From positions 1 to 18,602 of the forward strand of contig CAZJXH010000047.1 in assembly GCA_964549475.1 (NCBI GenBank): DNA of 18,602 nt. The letters run 5' to 3'. The stretch is from JBBQKF01 sp964549475 (lineage in GTDB: Bacteria > Bacillota > Clostridia > Saccharofermentanales > UBA5734). Shown one piece after another: positions 14,935 through 18,602 of the stretch (positions are counted from its first letter, which is position 1; every line of letters begins with the position of its first letter). The position numbers were made by a program, and so were the translations under genes. The notes under the pieces are model-generated. The model was not told where the DNA came from, did no database searches, and saw nothing but the letters and a program-made list of their open reading frames with translations.

Positions 14935-16455
14935 TTATTTGCAGTAATAATCGTAAACCGCGGCTGCAAGGCTCTCCGCGATCGCATTCTGCCCATTTGC
15001 ACTGGTGAGATAGTTCCGATCCGAAGTGTTGCTGATAAACCCGAGTTCAACCAAGGCGCTTGCCAGATTGTGTTCCCGGATCATACAGAAATTCCATGCA
15101 TAAATACTGTTGCTGTATCCCCGGTTCGTTTTCAATGTGGTTTTGCTTTTCATTTCATCCCGTATAGCCACCGCTAACTTTTTTCTGGCGGCATCATTAT
15201 AGTACATATAGGATTTGTTGATCGGGATGCTCATCGGTTCGACGGCCGCTGCTTTTAGTTCGTCCGATGCAATCCCGGCGTTTGTACCATAGTATATTTC
15301 AACCCCTTGTGTCGAGGGGGCTTTCCATACTTGATTGCTGTGGATCGAAAGCACGATAACATCCTCATACTCCCGGGAGATGTCCATGACAGTCCGTAGA
15401 TCCTCATGGACCCCCAGCCCAAGAAATACGCCTCGTCCGTTCTTATCAACATCGTCGGTATCGCTTTTCATCACCTGGTTCATCAGGCCAATCAGGCGGT
15501 CTGTCTCTTTGGTATCCTTTCCCTGCTCAATCAGAAGGGCTTTGTGCTTTTCGAGAATTACTTTATTGATCAATGCATTGCGGTAATATAAGCCATAAAA
15601 ATCGTCATCCTTATGGGTGTAAATAACATCAGCGCCCAATTTCTTCAAAAGATCCCCGGTTTTCAGCGAAACACGGAGATTGATCGTCTTTTCAAACACC
15701 CGTGTCTCTCCGGAAGAATTAACCGCTCCGGAATCGATTCCGCCATGTCCAGGATCCAGAATGACGGTGATTCCTTTCAGCGGAAGACTGGCTTCATCGA
15801 AGGGTTTCCCGATATAATCCAGAAGCTTTGCCTTATAAAACGTCTCAGAAAGAGAGGATTCTGCAGGCCATTTCAAAATGGTCCGGGGCGGCGGGGTTAT
15901 CTGGGGAAGATTTTTCGAAATGTAGTTGGTAAATACATACCCTGTCTCATTTTCATCGGTGATAACTTTTGACCAGGAATCCAGGATCAGTACCCTTTTC
16001 ATGTGTGTCCGATAGGGCATCTGTTTGATAATGGAGCTTTTTGTGTTGTTGGCGGTCCGCAGATTCGCAAAATTCACGGTGATGTACATGTCTGAATTAT
16101 CAGCAATGGGAGTAGGGGTCAATACATGTGTCGGGGCAACGGTCGCGGTCGGTTTCGGAGTGGCGGCCGGAGTCGGTTTCAATGTCGGTGTGATCGTGGG
16201 AGTCGGAATCGGAGTTATTGGTGCAACTGTGACGATCGGTGCTGATTCCGGGCTGATCTGGGAAATCCCGGTCGAATCGGTGGTTTCTGAAATATCTGGA
16301 CTTGTCCTCGCGCTGCTATTCTCGTCTGTATTTGCTTTCAAATATTGTTGGCAGCCACTTATTGTTAACAGCATAGAAAAAACCAGAATAAATCCTAATA
16401 AAAATAGCAGAAAGCCAGAAGGTGGGACACATGTCTTGTTTGTCTCTTTTAGCAC
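14935..16455 (-). CDS. N-acetylmuramoyl-L-alanine amidase lipoprotein with SH3b domain
   Basis: A 506-residue protein. A signal peptide ends in ISGC (lipidated Cys35). A Pro/Thr-rich low-complexity linker covers 75-118, and a bacterial SH3 domain 123-182 (ITVNFANLRTANNTKSSII and GYVFTNYIS are its hallmark parts). An Amidase_3 domain runs from 229 to the end. Zinc ligands His237 (DPGHGG), Glu255 and His372 (SIHSN) and the catalytic Glu470 (ALVELGF) are all present, so it should cleave the MurNAc-L-Ala bond of peptidoglycan at the outer membrane face. Between about 295 and 360 there is a charged helical insertion absent from compact Amidase_3 domains. The start is a GTG at 16455 with GGAGG 10 bases upstream, behind an extended -10 promoter. 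It is convergent with the RpiR-type gene. Confidence 0.93.
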   Translation of the reverse strand: MLKETNKTCVPPSGFLLFLLGFILVFSMLLTISGCQQYLKANTDENSSARTSPDISETTDSTGISQISPESAPIVTVAPITPIPTPTITPTLKPTPAATPKPTATVAPTHVLTPTPIADNSDMYITVNFANLRTANNTKSSIIKQMPYRTHMKRVLILDSWSKVITDENETGYVFTNYISKNLPQITPPPRTILKWPAESSLSETFYKAKLLDYIGKPFDEASLPLKGITVILDPGHGGIDSGAVNSSGETRVFEKTINLRVSLKTGDLLKKLGADVIYTHKDDDFYGLYYRNALINKVILEKHKALLIEQGKDTKETDRLIGLMNQVMKSDTDDVDKNGRGVFLGLGVHEDLRTVMDISREYEDVIVLSIHSNQVWKAPSTQGVEIYYGTNAGIASDELKAAAVEPMSIPINKSYMYYNDAARKKLAVAIRDEMKSKTTLKTNRGYSNSIYAWNFCMIREHNLASALVELGFISNTSDRNYLTSANGQNAIAESLAAAVYDYYCK

Positions 16456-16493
16456 GGCTCTTACGCCTCCTATTTTCTTCTATATTGATTGAA

Positions 16494-16502
16494 ATTATAC
16501 CA
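16494..16502 (-). promoter_or_regulatory. Extended -10 promoter of the amidase gene
   Basis: TGGTATAAT on the minus strand, a perfect -10 with the TGN extension, 38 bases upstream of the GTG start and followed by a GGAGG ribosome site. No good -35 is seen at 17 bases, as tolerated for extended -10 promoters. Confidence 0.6.
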
Positions 16503-16559
16503 TCTTTGCCTAATAAACGGAAACAATTCCATTTAAAATACTTCAAGAATTCATCCAAT

Positions 16560-16625
16560 ATTCTTCCTAGATTCTTCCTGGATTCTTCCTGGATTCTTCC
16601 TGGATTCTTCCTGGATTCTTCTTGA
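16560..16625. repeat. 11-bp tandem repeat, six copies
   Basis: The plus-strand unit is ATTCTTCCTGG. Units at 16571, 16582, 16593 and 16604 are identical; the first (ATTCTTCCTAG) and last (ATTCTTCTTGA) are diverged. It lies between the methyltransferase stop and the amidase promoter. The unit is about one helical turn. It is likely a slippage-prone minisatellite whose copy number may vary between strains. Confidence 0.92.
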
Positions 16626-16651
16626 ATGTTTCTTAAATGTTTTCTGGCTTG

Positions 16652-17254
16652 TCAGGGAGGGGATGTCGTTCCTGACCATCCGTATTTCCCGACCAGTTCC
16701 ACGAAAACGACCTTGTTCACCGTTTCACTGTGCACCTTTCCCGATTGATCCCTGGTTATCAGCAAAAGGTCCTGGGCGTGCCGCGCTCCGGCGGGAATGA
16801 TCATACGGCCACCGGCTTTCAGCTGTTCGATCAGCTCATCGGGCACTTTTTCCGCGGCTGCGGTAACCATGATCCGGTCATACGGGGCATGCTCGATCCA
16901 CCCCTCGCTGCCGTCTCCTGTCTTATATTCGATCTTGTCATATCCCAGTCCATCCAGTCTCTTTTTTGCCGCCTCTGCCAATTCCCGAATTCTTTCGATT
17001 GTAAAGACTCTACCGGAAAATTCCGCCAGGAGCGCCGTCTGGTATCCCGATCCGGTACCGATTTCAAGTACCTTGCATCTCCTGTTCGGCGCAAGAAGCA
17101 AGGTCATTTCAAAAACGAGGCTGGGCTGGGAAATTGTCTGTCCAAACCCGATTGCCAAAGGCGCATCAAGATCGGCAAAGGATTTCGACGCATTATCGAT
17201 AAAATAGGCACGGTCAAGCTGCTTAAAGAATTTCCACAAGGCTTTTTTATTCAT
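16652..17254 (-). CDS. pcm: Protein-L-isoaspartate O-methyltransferase
   Basis: A 200-residue class I SAM-dependent methyltransferase that repairs isoaspartyl residues in aged proteins. The family signatures are in order: PLAIGFGQTISQPSLVFEM (32-50, substrate-side motif), VLEIGTGSGYQTALLA (62-77, motif I that binds SAM), VFTIER (83-88), PYDRIMVTAAAEKVP (124-138) and LKAGGRMIIPAG (145-156). The length is at the short end for the family. The ATG at 17254 is set by AGGAGGTG 6 bases upstream; an open extension to 17281 lacks a ribosome site. It lies 61 bp after the EamA-type exporter gene in the same orientation and may be co-transcribed with it. Confidence 0.92.
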   Translation of the reverse strand: MNKKALWKFFKQLDRAYFIDNASKSFADLDAPLAIGFGQTISQPSLVFEMTLLLAPNRRCKVLEIGTGSGYQTALLAEFSGRVFTIERIRELAEAAKKRLDGLGYDKIEYKTGDGSEGWIEHAPYDRIMVTAAAEKVPDELIEQLKAGGRMIIPAGARHAQDLLLITRDQSGKVHSETVNKVVFVELVGKYGWSGTTSPP

Positions 17255-17315
17255 TGCACCCACCTCCTGTATCCGGTCCAATCTTGATTCGAATGAATCC
17301 GAACAAAGCTCCTGA

Positions 17316-18242
17316 TTATTCCTTCTTTTTCAATCTAAAAAGATGCTGTACCGGCAAAAGCCCGAAATTGGATATCACCAGGCCCAGGATGATCACCATG
17401 CCGCCCACCCACTGTATGGCTGAAAGCTGTACGTGAAGGACAATCTGTGCGGTGATCAGTCCGGTCACCGGAACAAGAAGGGATAACGGGGCCACCTTGC
17501 CTGCAGGGTATTTGGAAAGCAGGATGCTCCATATGCCATATCCGAAGAGTGTCGCAAAAACAGCCAGATAAACGATAGAAAATACAGACTGGAGATTCAA
17601 GTTCTTTACCGCATTCCATAAGGTTTCCGGTGTATCCATCATCAGGGCGATCGCCAGTACAGGTAGCGGAGGCACAAGGCTGGACCATACGACCAGGCTC
17701 GTCATATCCAGCTGCTTGCCCTGGGAAGTCGCCTGTCTGGAAGCTTTCCTTACGATAATATTAGAAATCCCCCAAAAAGATGCCGCCAGAAGAGTCAGTA
17801 AAAACGCGCCGAGAGGAATGGAAAACAACTTGTTTCCTCCCACATTGCCGCCTATGATACACAGTCCGATCCCAGCGACAACAAGGCCGATGATCTGGCT
17901 TCTCTTGAAAGATTCCTTTAGCAGCACCGTTGCAAACAGGAGAGTGAAAAAAACCTGTGACTGGAGGACTACAGAAGAAACTCCGGTCGGCATCCCGATC
18001 TTGATTGCATAGAATAAGCACGAGAATTGTCCGATTCCGACCGTCGCCCCATAAGCAACCACATATTTCCATCCGACAGACGGACGTTTCACAAATGCGA
18101 TTGCAGGCAACGCGGCAAACGCATACCGGAATGCGACCAGCAGCATCGGTGGCACTCCGGCAAGCCCCAGCTTAATGACCGTAAAATTAGCTCCCCATAT
18201 AATCACGACAAGCAGGCCAAACACTAAATCCCGTTTTTTCAT
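17316..18242 (-). CDS. eamA: EamA-family (DMT superfamily) exporter
   Basis: A 308-residue membrane protein with about ten hydrophobic helices in two EamA repeats. The N-terminus LLVVIIWGANFTVIKLGL, the MPTGVSSVVLQSQVFFT segment and the YLAVFATLFGYGIWSILL plus VAPLSLLVPVTGLI segments closely follow, from memory, the Escherichia coli O-acetylserine/cysteine exporter EamA. The subfamily call is therefore better than a generic drug/metabolite transporter, although substrate transfer across phyla is not certain. The ATG at 18242 has only a weak ribosome site (GGGAAATG). The upstream gene ends 42 bp away on the same strand. No clear promoter was found in that gap. Confidence 0.85.
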   Translation of the reverse strand: MKKRDLVFGLLVVIIWGANFTVIKLGLAGVPPMLLVAFRYAFAALPAIAFVKRPSVGWKYVVAYGATVGIGQFSCLFYAIKIGMPTGVSSVVLQSQVFFTLLFATVLLKESFKRSQIIGLVVAGIGLCIIGGNVGGNKLFSIPLGAFLLTLLAASFWGISNIIVRKASRQATSQGKQLDMTSLVVWSSLVPPLPVLAIALMMDTPETLWNAVKNLNLQSVFSIVYLAVFATLFGYGIWSILLSKYPAGKVAPLSLLVPVTGLITAQIVLHVQLSAIQWVGGMVIILGLVISNFGLLPVQHLFRLKKKE

Positions 18243-18284
18243 CGTTCATTTCCCGATTCTTTTACATCTAATTTTTTCGTTCAA

Positions 18285-18602
18285 TCAGCCTATTTTTTGT
18301 ATCAATATAGCGGCGTTCGTATTGGTCTGGGTTCCTCCTGCTATTGGCTGCAATGTAACCGCAGCAGCGCTTGAGTGGTTTCGCAGCGCCAGTATATCTC
18401 CAGCGGCAGCTGTGATAATGACCATTCCCGAATTGATTTGTGTACTTGCTCCGGAACCGAATGTAGCCCCTTCGACAGGTATGCCGTTTTGGAATAGCGT
18501 AAATTGATTGGGTTCTACTCCTGCGACAGTAAATGAAACGGTATATATACCGGCGATGGAAAGTATGATGACGGATGTCCCTTCGGGATGTACAATATTA
18601 CC
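18285..18602 (-). CDS. BclA-like C-terminal domain protein, partial (5' end beyond window)
   Basis: The last 105 residues of a longer protein are read from the window edge to a TGA at 18285-18287. Motifs such as AGIYTVSFTVAGVEPNQF, LFQNGIPVEGATFGSG, ITAAAGDILALRNH and GGTQTNTNAAILI match the TNF/C1q-like C-terminal domain of BclA-type exosporium and collagen-like proteins of Bacillus and Clostridia. In those proteins it trimerises a Gly-X-Y stalk on the spore or cell surface. The stalk, if present, would lie beyond the right edge. The domain assignment is made by recognised pattern. Confidence 0.8.
   Translation of the reverse strand, partial: GNIVHPEGTSVIILSIAGIYTVSFTVAGVEPNQFTLFQNGIPVEGATFGSGASTQINSGMVIITAAAGDILALRNHSSAAAVTLQPIAGGTQTNTNAAILIQKIG

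Noticed and set aside
16025..16492. Plus-strand frame with Gly/Val-rich repeats (GVGVGVG type)
   Set aside because: It is the antisense reading of the Pro/Thr-rich linker and signal peptide of the amidase; composition explains the repeats.
16422..16625. Open frame encoding repeated FLDSS-like peptides on the plus strand
   Set aside because: It is produced by the 11-bp tandem repeat, runs into the signal-peptide region of the amidase on the other strand, and has no ribosome site.
18243..18284. TTGAAC as a -35 for the EamA-type gene
   Set aside because: No acceptable -10 lies at the right spacing, so a promoter is not supported.

Overview
The window looks like a low-to-moderate GC Firmicute of the class Clostridia. 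Reasons: strong AGGAGG-type ribosome sites, LplB/LplC/LipO-type sugar importer genes, lipobox lipoproteins, a sortase-like C-terminal signal and, at the right edge, a BclA-type C-terminal domain typical of spore-surface proteins. No species can be named. There are no tRNA, rRNA, CRISPR or insertion-sequence signals.

Region 1 (1 to about 12,463, all minus strand, read right to left) looks like one long operon for capture and uptake of a glycan or glycoside. Its order is: a 1024-aa surface protein with five related beta-sandwich modules and a C-terminal NVQTG sorting-type signal; a LacI-family repressor; two ABC permeases; a substrate-binding lipoprotein; a nucleoside hydrolase-family enzyme; a secreted protein with the same beta-sandwich module; and two tandem, paralogous beta-propeller (GH43-like) lipoproteins, the last cut by the window edge. 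Genes overlap or lie 1 to 22 bp apart, apart from one 89-bp gap before the binding protein. No importer ATPase is present. Upstream lies a promoter with two copies of a palindromic operator 124 bp apart, the probable target of the operon's own LacI protein. A plausible flow is surface binding by the modular proteins, trimming or binding by the propeller lipoproteins, import by the ABC system, and intracellular cleavage by the hydrolase. The substrate is not identifiable from sequence.

Region 2 (12,543 to 14,803) is a divergent pair: a xylose-isomerase-like TIM-barrel sugar isomerase/epimerase (minus) and an RpiR-type HTH-SIS regulator (plus). The regulator's N-terminus is broken by a run of ten Ns, an assembly gap. 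The spacer carries three copies of CATATCAAA, one inverted and overlapping the regulator's promoter.

Region 3 (14,935 to 18,602, minus strand) holds general functions: a cell-wall amidase lipoprotein with a Pro/Thr linker and SH3b domain, a protein-isoaspartate methyltransferase, an EamA-type exporter, and the 3' end of a BclA-like gene. An 11-bp tandem repeat (six copies) lies between the methyltransferase and amidase genes. No gene-free stretch exceeds 300 bp; the longest is the 295-bp operon control region at 12,248 to 12,542. No convincing rho-independent terminator was seen anywhere.
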